From: Solibacillus silvestris_B
GTDB taxonomy: Bacteria; Bacillota; Bacilli; Bacillales_A; Planococcaceae
Assembly (NCBI RefSeq): GCF_051967575.1
Contig: NZ_JBQCJW010000005.1
Location: forward strand, 123,363-187,362
Direction of reading: 5' to 3'
Length of the DNA: 64,000 nt
The translations under genes were made by a program, and so were the position numbers. The notes beneath the pieces were generated by a model that was not told the DNA's origin, searched no databases, and worked only from the letters and a program-made list of their open reading frames with translations. This document shows, in pieces, positions 34,178 through 42,201 of the stretch (its first letter is position 1; each line of letters opens with the position of its first letter).

Positions 34178-35227
34178 ATGGGAAATAAAGCGAAAGTTTC
34201 ATTAGGTCTGTTTTTTATTTTAATTATAGGTTTATCTTTTTACAGATTGGATTATTATATTACAAAACCTGGTGGTACATACAATGTAGGAGAGTTTCTT
34301 GCAATCCAAAACGGCGATAAGGACGATCAAGGCTCATTTTATATGACGACAGTTGCGATGGGTCAAGCAACACCGTTAACGTATGCGATGGCGACAGTCA
34401 CTGATTTTTATGATGTCGTGAAATTAACCGATGTACGTCAGGAAGAAGAAGATGATGAGGAGTATAATATACGCCAATTAAAATATATGACCGATTCACA
34501 ATTTAATGCAACATATGTAGCGTTCAATCGCGCAGGTCTCGATTACCAGGTGACTTACAAAGGGCTATATGTATTGAATGTTCTTGCAAAAGGCGCTGCT
34601 GATGGGCATTTAAAGCCAGGCGATGAAATTGTCGAGGCTGATAATGAACGCATCGATAGTTTGGAAAAGTTCAGGACGATCATTACACCGAAAACAAAAG
34701 GGGATTCTATTCATCTTGTTGTGAAGCGCGATGGAAAGTTAATTGATCAAACATTGGGGATAAAGGAAATACCGGGATCTGAAGGGCGCTACGGCATCGG
34801 TATTACGTACTCTGAAAGCAAATCTATTAAAACAGACCCGAAAGTAACGGTTAAAACAGAAGATATTGGCGGACCTTCTGCCGGATTGATGTTTACGCTG
34901 GAACTTTTAAACCAGTTGGTCGACGATGATATTACAAAAGGGTATAAAGTAGCAGGAACAGGCGAGATGTTTGAGGACGGCTCTGTTGGAAGAATAGGAG
35001 GAATTGAGAAAAAAGTCGTTTCCGCCGACAAGGAAGGAATCGATATTTTCTTTGCGCCTGACGATGAAATAACAGAAGCAATGCTTGAGTATAACCCTAG
35101 CATCACTTCCAATTATGAGCTCGCACATAAAACCGCGGAAGAAATTGATTCAAGCATGAAAATCATCCCTGTAAAAACGATTGACGATGCCCTCGAATAT
35201 TTAAATGAATTACAACCGAAAAATTAA
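34178..35227 (+). CDS. sepM: SepM family PDZ-Lon serine protease YlbL
   Basis: This 349-residue membrane-anchored protease has an N-terminal membrane segment (residues 6-24), a PDZ domain (about 115-205, with LNVLAKGAADGHLKPGD) and a Lon-type protease domain with the catalytic Ser in DIGGPSAGLMFTLE and Lys in GGIEKKVVSA. In streptococci SepM processes a competence peptide; in B. subtilis the counterpart is YlbL. ATG follows GGGGG. It ends overlapping the convergent tmcAL by 4 nt. Confidence 0.92.
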   Translation: MGNKAKVSLGLFFILIIGLSFYRLDYYITKPGGTYNVGEFLAIQNGDKDDQGSFYMTTVAMGQATPLTYAMATVTDFYDVVKLTDVRQEEEDDEEYNIRQLKYMTDSQFNATYVAFNRAGLDYQVTYKGLYVLNVLAKGAADGHLKPGDEIVEADNERIDSLEKFRTIITPKTKGDSIHLVVKRDGKLIDQTLGIKEIPGSEGRYGIGITYSESKSIKTDPKVTVKTEDIGGPSAGLMFTLELLNQLVDDDITKGYKVAGTGEMFEDGSVGRIGGIEKKVVSADKEGIDIFFAPDDEITEAMLEYNPSITSNYELAHKTAEEIDSSMKIIPVKTIDDALEYLNELQPKN

Positions 35228-36432
35228 TAGCGAATAGGCGGAGTTTTATAATCTTCGTCTATTTTTTTGTCCGAAAATTGCTGTATGCCTAATTGGTACA
35301 TTTGTGTCGCGCGTAAATCAATCGCCAATAACGGATCTTCAACTGCTGCGACACGGCTTATTAATGGCAAGGAAAGAGATTTTTTAATGCGTGAAACATA
35401 TTGCTGACCGCTATTTGTCATTCCCAATATCCGGATATAGCGTGGATTCGAATATGCATGTAATTGCTCTTTCGTCACACCTGTATAAATATGTGTAAGC
35501 ATTCGCTGGAGCCTTGTCCACGTATAGCGCTTTGATTTTAATGCATTCATGAACGCTGTGTAGCTTGAGCTTGCAGCGGCATATTTTACTAGCGAGTTTT
35601 CAAGTCCTTCCGATACATCGGCATATTGCTTTAATTGCTGTGGAGTATGCCTTAAAATCGCATATTTCAATAGTGGCCAAAAGCTTTCCCAACTAGCGAA
35701 ATTACGATGCTCCGTCTGCCAGTGCTCCAGTTGCCCGATAGTCCCATCTGGTAAATACTGGAATATCTGCTGGAGTGATTGGCCGCTGAACAATGCTTGG
35801 CGAATGCCTGTAGCGCTGGCGATTTCGCTATCGACATTAATCGAATCATGATAGCCTGCTGCGATACGCTGAATTGTGGCAGGCTGCATTGTGCATTGGA
35901 GCCGCTTTATTGCTTCGACATAATGGAAACCTAAAATATTATTCGGCTGTGCCAAATCAATGTATGCATTCGGGAAAAGTTGTTTAAGCTGTTCGTATGC
36001 AGAAAAAAGAGCTTGTGGGTAGCTTTTGCCGAGCTGAATATTTTCTTTAATAATTTCATTGTAGTGCACACGATTATTTTCGATTAAATGATAACTATTC
36101 AGAAAGGGCTCAATGCTGCCTTGCTCGCTTCCGAAAGCTAGTGTAGTGCATTGTATCGCCTCCAGTAGCTGCACGGCACCTGACGCAAAACCGGTAGCCT
36201 GAGCGGTACTGAAAACATAAGGAAGCTCAATGACGAGATCAACACCGCTTGCAAGTGCCATTTTCGTGCGATGCCATTTATCGACGAGTGCGGGCTCCCC
36301 TCGTTGTAAAAACTGGCCGCTCATTACTGCAACGGCAATTTCGCTTCGAGTAGTGCGCTTTGCCTCTTTTACATGATGTAAATGCCCGTTGTGAAAAGGA
36401 TTATATTCAACTACAATACCGACAGCTTGCAT
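35224..36432 (-). CDS. tmcAL: tRNA(Met) cytidine acetate ligase TmcAL
   Basis: This 402-residue enzyme (YlbM) forms N4-acetylcytidine at the wobble position of elongator tRNA-Met using acetate and ATP. The nucleotidyltransferase motif is at the start: GIVVEYNPFHNGHLHHV. Further signatures are MSGQFLQRGEPALVDKW and ELPYVFSTAQA. ATG follows AGGAGGAA. It is divergent from yceD and convergent with sepM. Confidence 0.95.
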   Translation of the reverse strand: MQAVGIVVEYNPFHNGHLHHVKEAKRTTRSEIAVAVMSGQFLQRGEPALVDKWHRTKMALASGVDLVIELPYVFSTAQATGFASGAVQLLEAIQCTTLAFGSEQGSIEPFLNSYHLIENNRVHYNEIIKENIQLGKSYPQALFSAYEQLKQLFPNAYIDLAQPNNILGFHYVEAIKRLQCTMQPATIQRIAAGYHDSINVDSEIASATGIRQALFSGQSLQQIFQYLPDGTIGQLEHWQTEHRNFASWESFWPLLKYAILRHTPQQLKQYADVSEGLENSLVKYAAASSSYTAFMNALKSKRYTWTRLQRMLTHIYTGVTKEQLHAYSNPRYIRILGMTNSGQQYVSRIKKSLSLPLISRVAAVEDPLLAIDLRATQMYQLGIQQFSDKKIDEDYKTPPIRY

Positions 36433-36558
36433 AAAATTCCTCCTAACGATAAAATGAATTTTTGTTTACATTATTGCGATTTGAATGAATGCAATGATGC
36501 AATATGATAGAATTAACTTGATTATAAGCACGTTTTAAAAGAGTGACAAGAAATTATC

Positions 36559-36587
36559 TTGACATCTTTTTTTATGGGATATATAAT
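36559..36587 (+). promoter_or_regulatory. Consensus SigA promoter of yceD-rpmF
   Basis: Perfect TTGACA and perfect TATAAT are separated by 17 bp, the only fully consensus promoter I saw. The leader is about 25 nt. Confidence 0.9.
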
Positions 36588-36616
36588 AAACAGTGTTGTC
36601 TCGAGGTGATTAACGA

Positions 36617-37150
36617 ATGAAATGGTCAATTCATCAATTATCAAAGTTTCGAAAAGACGGAATGCCGATTGATACAGTTGTTCAGTTGGATGAAGTAAAA
36701 AATCGTAACACGGATATACGTAACGTTTCACCCGTTCATGTAAAAGGGCTTTGTACTTTTGGTGCATCGCAAATGACTTGTCAATTAACGATTAGCGCTA
36801 CATTGACGCTTCCATGTGCACGCACGTGGGAAGATGTTGAATATCCTGTGAACATCGAAACGGTAGAAGTTTTCAGCTGGGTCGATGAAGAAAATCGCGG
36901 GGATGTCGAAGGCGATATCCATTATGTTGATGGAGAGGTTGTTGATCTGAAACCAGTCATGGAAGAATTAATTCTTCTGGAAGTGCCGATGCAAGTATTC
37001 AAAGAGAATACCGAAGGACAAGTGCAAGGCGGTAAAGGCTGGAACTATTCAACGGATGAAGATGTAGAAAAGGCTAAGGAAGTTGACGAACCAAAATTGG
37101 ATCCAAGACTGGCTGCTTTAGCTAAGTATTTTGATCAAACAGATGAATAA
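36617..37150 (+). CDS. yceD: DUF177 (YceD) family protein YlbN
   Basis: This 177-residue protein of the YceD/DUF177 family almost always precedes rpmF and is linked to 23S rRNA processing and ribosome assembly. A pair of cysteines (TCQLTISATLTLPC) lies in the middle, and the acidic C-terminus ends in LAKYFDQ, as in Bacillus homologues. ATG follows GAGGTG. It is co-transcribed with rpmF from a consensus promoter. Confidence 0.93.
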   Translation: MKWSIHQLSKFRKDGMPIDTVVQLDEVKNRNTDIRNVSPVHVKGLCTFGASQMTCQLTISATLTLPCARTWEDVEYPVNIETVEVFSWVDEENRGDVEGDIHYVDGEVVDLKPVMEELILLEVPMQVFKENTEGQVQGGKGWNYSTDEDVEKAKEVDEPKLDPRLAALAKYFDQTDE

Positions 37151-37173
37151 ATATCTGTAAGGAGGTGCCATCA

Positions 37174-37347
37174 ATGGCTGTACCATTTAGAAGAACTTCT
37201 AAAACTGCAAAAAGAAAGCGTCGTACGCATTTCAAACTATCTGTACCTGGTATGGTAGCTTGCCCAAACTGTGGAGAAGCTAAATTATCTCACCGTGTTT
37301 GCAAAGCTTGCGGACAATACAAAGGTAAAGAAGTAGTAGCGAAATAA
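37174..37347 (+). CDS. rpmF: Ribosomal protein bL32
   Basis: This 57-residue basic protein of the large ribosomal subunit has the expected MAVPFRRTSKTAKRKRRTH start. It retains both zinc-ligand cysteine pairs (CPNC and CKAC), the zinc-bound C+ form. ATG at 37174 is preceded by AAGGAGGTGCC; an in-frame GTG at 37165 lies inside that signal. Confidence 0.98.
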   Translation: MAVPFRRTSKTAKRKRRTHFKLSVPGMVACPNCGEAKLSHRVCKACGQYKGKEVVAK

Positions 37348-37369
37348 TTCAGTATTTGCGCTATATAAA

Positions 37370-37408
37370 GACTAGTTAAGAGACCATGGCTCTTAACTAG
37401 TCTTTTTT
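37370..37408 (+). terminator. Terminator of yceD-rpmF
   Basis: GACTAGTTAAGAG and CTCTTAACTAGTC form a perfect 13-bp stem followed by TTTTTT. Confidence 0.95.
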
Positions 37409-37501
37409 CTGTTTTTGCATAGAACCATTGTCAAAACAATAGCGCTCAACTATTATTAAAATAGTTTGATATATCGAAATAATTATACAGGGGATGAGCG
37501 A

Positions 37502-38266
37502 ATGGATTACTTAATTCAAAATGAAGATGGGGTTATGACATTCACGATTAATCGAGAGGAAAAGCGAAATGCGATCAACTATGCGGTTATGGATGGTTTG
37601 AAGGAAGTTATTGCATACATAAGAGAACATGAAGATGTGCGCTTTCTAGTAATTACAGGTGCGGGTGAGAAGTCTTTCTGTTCAGGCGGGGATTTGTCGG
37701 AGTTTCATAATTTGGAAACGGAAGATGAAGCTTTCGGCATGCTTAGTAAAATGGGGCATATTTTATATGACTTAGCGACATTGCCTGTTCCGACAATTGC
37801 TCTAATAAATGGTACAGCAGTAGGAGGAGGCTGTGAAATCGCGACAGCTTGCGATTTCCGTTTAATGGCGTCACATGCTAAAGCGGGATTCATCCAAGGC
37901 ACTTTAGCGATCACGTCAGGATGGGGCGGCGGTACATATTTATTTGAGCGCGGATTGCGCCATGACAGGGCATTGAAGATGCTTGTCGATGCCAAACCAT
38001 ATGATGCGCAAACTTTATTTGATATCGGCTGGGCAATGCGTGTATATATCGAAGGAACAAAAGAGCGGACCATTAAGGATTTTATCGAGCATATGGCAAA
38101 AATCCATCCCTCTGTACACCAGGCCTATAAAGAAATTGAATTAAGGAAATGGCGTGAGCGCAACATGTATGAGCGTGTAATGGAAGAGATTAAACTTTGT
38201 GCAAAACTATGGGAATCAGAAGCGCATCATAAGGCGGTACAAAACTTTTTGGATAAGAAAAGATAG
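37502..38266 (+). CDS. Enoyl-CoA hydratase/isomerase family protein lacking one catalytic glutamate
   Basis: This 254-residue crotonase-fold protein has the oxyanion-hole region AGEKSFCSGGDLSEF, and NGTAVGGGCEIATACDFRL carries the first catalytic-position Glu. At the second catalytic position, where hydratases read GxPE, it has FIQGT, so Glu164 is absent, followed by SGWGGGTYL. That Trp-Gly-Gly pattern resembles ethylmalonyl/methylmalonyl-CoA decarboxylases. Hydration is therefore doubtful. ATG at 37502 follows GGGGATGAG. A biotin carrier and carboxyltransferase lie 0.7 kb downstream, hinting at acyl-CoA carboxylation or decarboxylation. B. subtilis lacks this gene here. Confidence 0.82.
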   Translation: MDYLIQNEDGVMTFTINREEKRNAINYAVMDGLKEVIAYIREHEDVRFLVITGAGEKSFCSGGDLSEFHNLETEDEAFGMLSKMGHILYDLATLPVPTIALINGTAVGGGCEIATACDFRLMASHAKAGFIQGTLAITSGWGGGTYLFERGLRHDRALKMLVDAKPYDAQTLFDIGWAMRVYIEGTKERTIKDFIEHMAKIHPSVHQAYKEIELRKWRERNMYERVMEEIKLCAKLWESEAHHKAVQNFLDKKR

Positions 38267-38343
38267 GAATAGCCGCCATAGATTAGGTTTGACTCTGATT
38301 TTGTTTGGAAAAATAATCATATAAAAACGGAAATCAAACCCCT

Positions 38344-38379
38344 GTTACGATGAAAACTATTTTTGTCGTAACTTTTTTT
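38344..38379 (+). terminator. Terminator after the crotonase-family gene
   Basis: GTTACGA and TCGTAAC flank an AT-rich loop, followed by seven T. Confidence 0.7.
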
Positions 38380-38441
38380 GTTTTTAATTCTATTTTGTTC
38401 ATCATGGCATATAGTAGTAAAAAATATGAGGTGGTGCAACT

Positions 38442-38828
38442 GTGGAGCAAAAAAGAAGGAAAGATCAATGGACAATTGCAGATGATGAAAAGTTAGCTGA
38501 AATTGTCATTCAGACAGTTCAAAATGGACGTACACAGCTGGAAGCGTTTGAACAGGCGGCACAGCAATTGAATCGTACAAAACAAGCGTGCGGCTTTCGA
38601 TGGAATAAAACATTGCGTACACAATATGGTCAAGTTTTAAATAGCGTGAGGAAGCGTCCTAAGCAATTGATGCGCAGCCATTTAAAATTAGCCTTATCCA
38701 GCTTTGAAGAACTGACGGAAGCATATAATGAGCTTGAAATGAAATATTCGGAATTGCAATCGGAATACGACAAAATTCTGAAGTGGCTGCAACAAGGTGT
38801 AACGTTGACAAAAGGGAAAACGAGCTGA
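38442..38828 (+). CDS. rsfA: RsfA-like (YlbO) transcriptional regulator
   Basis: This 128-residue protein has an N-terminal Myb/SANT-like region (QWTIADDEKLAEIVIQTV ... AFEQAAQQLNRTKQACGFRW) and a C-terminal coiled coil (about 85-120). In B. subtilis RsfA is made in the forespore under SigF and adjusts SigF-regulon genes; ylbO likewise follows rpmF. GTG is the start, 8 nt after GAGGTGG. A longer set of such regulators exists in Bacillales, so orthology is by position. Confidence 0.85.
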   Translation: MEQKRRKDQWTIADDEKLAEIVIQTVQNGRTQLEAFEQAAQQLNRTKQACGFRWNKTLRTQYGQVLNSVRKRPKQLMRSHLKLALSSFEELTEAYNELEMKYSELQSEYDKILKWLQQGVTLTKGKTS

Positions 38829-38876
38829 AGGAAAAGTCGTTATATATAGAAATATGATTATTTTTCGAGAAAATAT

Positions 38877-38905
38877 TTGTAATTAATTTTAAGGCTACTT
38901 ACAAT
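38877..38905 (+). promoter_or_regulatory. Promoter of the biotin carrier/carboxyltransferase operon
   Basis: TTGTAA and TACAAT are 17 bp apart; the leader is about 55 nt. Confidence 0.65.
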
Positions 38906-38965
38906 GGTAGTAGAAACATAGCGCATAACTCGCGCAAATATCTTCTAACAAGGGGGCCTCTTATT

Positions 38966-39178
38966 ATGGCAGAAGTAAAAGCACAGATGGCAGGTACAGT
39001 ATTTGAAGTAAGTGTTAAAGAAGGGGACAGTGTGACAAAAGGGCAAACACTCATTATTTTGGAATCGATGAAAATGGAAATCGCCCATGATGCGGAATCA
39101 GAGGGAACAGTGACAAAGATTGCCGTTGCTGAAGGCGATTTTGTCGAAGAGAATGATGTATTAGTAGAATTAGCTTAA
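38966..39178 (+). CDS. Biotin/lipoyl carrier protein
   Basis: This 70-residue stand-alone biotinyl domain has the ESMKMEI motif, with biotin attached to Lys36, and the usual N-terminal MAGTVFEV and C-terminal VLVELA strands. It is like B. subtilis YngHB. It carries carboxybiotin to the carboxyltransferase encoded 17 nt downstream. No biotin carboxylase gene adjoins it, so that subunit must come from elsewhere. ATG follows AAGGGGG. Confidence 0.93.
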   Translation: MAEVKAQMAGTVFEVSVKEGDSVTKGQTLIILESMKMEIAHDAESEGTVTKIAVAEGDFVEENDVLVELA

Positions 39179-39195
39179 GTGATGGAGGAACGATA

Positions 39196-40734
39196 ATGAC
39201 ACAGCCTACTTACAATGAACACTTACAGCAAAAAATAGAGGAAATTTATGCAGGCGGGCAACCAAAATATCATGAAAAATTAAAAGAAACGAACAAACTG
39301 TTTGTCCGTGAGCGTTTGAAGCAATTATTTGATGATGGCATATATGAGGAAGATGCCCGTTTTGCCAATTGTAAGGCGGGGGATCTTCCGGCAGATGGTG
39401 TTGTAACGGCGATCGGGCAAATCGATGGTCAAACCGTTTGTGTCATGGCAAATGATTCCACTATTAAAGCCGGGTCATGGGGATCGCGAACAGTCGAGAA
39501 AATCATCCGCATTCAAGAGACTGCGGAAAAGATGCAAGTTCCAATGCTTTATTTAGTCGATTCTGCAGGCGCACGCATTACAGACCAGCTTGAAATGTTT
39601 CCGGGGCGCCGCGGCGCAGGGCGAATTTTCCATAATCAAGTGCGTATGAGCGGGATGATACCGCAAATTTGTATTTTATTCGGTCCTTCCGCTGCAGGAG
39701 GCGCATATATTCCGGCGTTTTGCGACATTGTTATCATGGTGGACGGCAATGCCTCGATGTACTTAGGATCACCAAGAATGGCTGAAAAAGTGATCGGCGA
39801 AAAGGTTTCGCTTGAGGAAATGGGCGGTGCACGCATGCACTGCACAGTAAGCGGCTGCGGGGATGTATTGGCAGAAAATGAAGAACAGGCGATACGTGAA
39901 GCGAGACGCTATATCAGCTATTTCCCTGCGAACTTTGCAGAATTCCCGCCGATTGATGAAACAAAAGCGCCGAAGAGCGGAAGAACACTGGAAGAAATTA
40001 TTCCGGAAAATCAAAATGCGCCATTCGATATGTATGAATGCATCGACCAATTAATCGATGAGCATAGCTTTTTTGAAATAAAAAAACTATTTGCCCCAGA
40101 GATAATAACAGGGTTAGCCCGTATTGACGGCCAAGTAGTCGGTATTATCGCCAATCAGCCGAAAGTTAAAGGCGGCGTATTGTTCATAGATTCCGCGGAC
40201 AAGGCCGCGAAGTTTATTACGCTGTGTGATGCGTTTTCGATCCCGCTATTATTTTTGGCGGACGTGCCAGGCTTTATGATTGGTACGAAAGTTGAAAAGG
40301 CGGGCATTATCCGCCATGGCGCGAAACTTATTTCCGCTATGAGCTCAGCGACTGTTCCAAAAATTTCGGTTATCGTTCGAAAAGCTTATGGAGCAGGACT
40401 TTATGCGATGTGCGGGCCAGCGTTCGAACCGGATGCAGTCATTGCACTGCCGACTGCCCAAATTGCTGTAATGGGACCGGAAGCTGCGGTCAATGCCGTT
40501 TACTCAAATAAAATCGAAGCAATTGAAGATCCGAAAGAGCGAATACAGTTTGTGAAACAAAAAATCGAAGAGTACAAGGAAGAAATCGATTTATATAAAT
40601 TGGCTTCCGAAATGGTAATTGATGATATTGTCGCACCAAATCAACTGCGACATACATTAATTCAACGTTTTAATTACTATAATTCAAAACAAATTGTTCT
40701 ACCATATCGAAAACATCCAGTGTATCCAGTATAA
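39196..40734 (+). CDS. Acyl-CoA carboxylase carboxyltransferase subunit (PccB/MccB-like)
   Basis: This 512-residue crotonase-superfamily carboxyltransferase has two halves. The N-half has LVDSAGARITDQ and FGPSAAGGAYIPAFCD; the C-half has FLADVPGFMIG, RKAYGAGLYAM and MGPEAAVNAVY. It moves CO2 between carboxybiotin and an acyl-CoA; propionyl-CoA, methylcrotonyl-CoA and malonyl-type substrates all fit the family. Together with the preceding carrier and the nearby crotonase-like protein it may act in odd-chain or branched-chain acid catabolism. ATG follows GGAGGAAC. Confidence 0.92.
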   Translation: MTQPTYNEHLQQKIEEIYAGGQPKYHEKLKETNKLFVRERLKQLFDDGIYEEDARFANCKAGDLPADGVVTAIGQIDGQTVCVMANDSTIKAGSWGSRTVEKIIRIQETAEKMQVPMLYLVDSAGARITDQLEMFPGRRGAGRIFHNQVRMSGMIPQICILFGPSAAGGAYIPAFCDIVIMVDGNASMYLGSPRMAEKVIGEKVSLEEMGGARMHCTVSGCGDVLAENEEQAIREARRYISYFPANFAEFPPIDETKAPKSGRTLEEIIPENQNAPFDMYECIDQLIDEHSFFEIKKLFAPEIITGLARIDGQVVGIIANQPKVKGGVLFIDSADKAAKFITLCDAFSIPLLFLADVPGFMIGTKVEKAGIIRHGAKLISAMSSATVPKISVIVRKAYGAGLYAMCGPAFEPDAVIALPTAQIAVMGPEAAVNAVYSNKIEAIEDPKERIQFVKQKIEEYKEEIDLYKLASEMVIDDIVAPNQLRHTLIQRFNYYNSKQIVLPYRKHPVYPV

Positions 40735-40746
40735 TAATGTTAGCTG

Positions 40747-40775
40747 AAGGTCTGTCTTGAAGGCAGACCTTTTTA
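40747..40775 (+). terminator. Terminator of the carboxyltransferase operon
   Basis: AAGGTCTGTC pairs with GGCAGACCTT followed by TTTT. Confidence 0.85.
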
Positions 40776-40802
40776 ATTCGAAATAAATTTGAGGTATAAT
40801 AA

Positions 40803-41696
40803 ATGCGAATCGAAATTATAGGAGCAGGCGCAGTCGGTTTATTAGTGGCGAGCTATTTTGCGGAAAAGGAAATGGACGTACATATTGTTGGAAAACCTTC
40901 GGAGCAAAGGGTGTATACCGATCTGCAAATTAAACGGACAAATATAGATCATTCAGTCACTTCCGTGCAGGTAAAGTATATTCCGGCTGTTTCAAATGAA
41001 GCTGATTTAATTATCGTAGCTGTAAAATATGGACAACTTCATGAAGTGTATGCAAGTATTGAGCATGTGGGGGAGTCTATTCCTGTCATGTTTTTGCAGA
41101 ATGGATTAGCGCATTATGAAGAAGCACTCAAGTTGCGCAAACGGCATATTGCGTTTTGCTCCATTCAATTTGGTGCCCAAAAGATAATGGCAAACCATGT
41201 CGCCCATAAAGGGAAGGGTATAATGAAAGTGGCGGCGGCAAAAGGGGATGGTGAAAAGTTCAACTTTTTAAAAACTCTTTCATCGCCGCAGCTGCCGATT
41301 ATATTTGAGCGAGATGCGGAAACGATGCTGATGGAAAAGGCATTATTAAACTGTTTCATCAATCCATTAACCGCTATTCTACAAGTGAAAAATGGCCAAT
41401 TAATTACCGAAAACAATACTTTTCAATTATTGAAAAGTTTATATAATGAAATAATAACTACATTTCCGCAATTTGAAAAAACATTCCAATTTGAACAAGT
41501 AGTCGCACTTTGTGAAAGAACAGCGGAAAATACATCATCCATGCTTGCGGATAGACTTGCAAATCGTAAAACGGAAATTGATACAATTGCAGGGGCAATT
41601 TTAAAAAAAGCTGGGCAAAATAATAAAGAAATGCCTATTTTACAAACGCTTTATTGGCTCGTGAAAGCATTTGAGGAGAGCGGTGAAAAAATGTGA
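40803..41696 (+). CDS. panE: Ketopantoate reductase family protein (YlbQ/PanE)
   Basis: This 297-residue NADP-dependent reductase of the pantothenate pathway has the nucleotide-binding IGAGAVGLLVASYFA at residues 6-20. The expected VAVKYGQL, MFLQNGL and catalytic-lysine region MEKALLNCFINPLTAI are also present. Its place before bshC fits B. subtilis ylbQ. ATG follows GAGGT. The stop overlaps the next gene by 4 nt. Proteins of this family can act on other 2-oxo acids. Confidence 0.88.
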   Translation: MRIEIIGAGAVGLLVASYFAEKEMDVHIVGKPSEQRVYTDLQIKRTNIDHSVTSVQVKYIPAVSNEADLIIVAVKYGQLHEVYASIEHVGESIPVMFLQNGLAHYEEALKLRKRHIAFCSIQFGAQKIMANHVAHKGKGIMKVAAAKGDGEKFNFLKTLSSPQLPIIFERDAETMLMEKALLNCFINPLTAILQVKNGQLITENNTFQLLKSLYNEIITTFPQFEKTFQFEQVVALCERTAENTSSMLADRLANRKTEIDTIAGAILKKAGQNNKEMPILQTLYWLVKAFEESGEKM

Positions 41697-42088
41697 TATT
41701 ATTTGTTCAATTCCTTGTGGCGACTATTATATTGTGTCCGATTATTGCTTTTTTTGCTGTAATAGTCACTTGTCGTAAGCTTCGATTGAACAAGCATAAA
41801 GCAATCGGTTTAGCAGCTGATGTTACAACATTTCTTTTGTTTTTTTCGATACCGGTTGCGCTGCGAGGGCTTTGGGATATTGGAGCATTGATGCCGATGC
41901 TTATCGTCGTGCTTGTTATAGCGATTATTATTACATATGCTGATTGGCAAACGAAGAAAGAAATCGAAGTGAAGCCATTGCTAAAAAAAATATGGCGTGT
42001 TTACTTTCTATTGTTCAGCATCACTTATTTTTTTATTTGGATTATTGGAATAGCCCATTCGGTTATGATTTTTATGATGATTGATTAA
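41693..42088 (+). CDS. DUF3397 family membrane protein
   Basis: This 131-residue protein has four membrane segments (about 3-25, 38-58, 65-83 and 103-127), matching DUF3397, a family often found just before bshC in Bacillales. It starts at GTG overlapping the panE stop, so it is translationally coupled to panE. Function unknown. Confidence 0.83.
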   Translation: MILFVQFLVATIILCPIIAFFAVIVTCRKLRLNKHKAIGLAADVTTFLLFFSIPVALRGLWDIGALMPMLIVVLVIAIIITYADWQTKKEIEVKPLLKKIWRVYFLLFSITYFFIWIIGIAHSVMIFMMID

Positions 42089-42201
42089 ATGATTTAGCTT
42101 TTTCCTGTTGCTTTTACTGCGAACAAGCAGCATAGGAAACGGGAAAATCGGCTGAAAAACTAATTTTAAAATTGAGTAGAGAGAAGTAGAGGAGAATTTT
42201 C

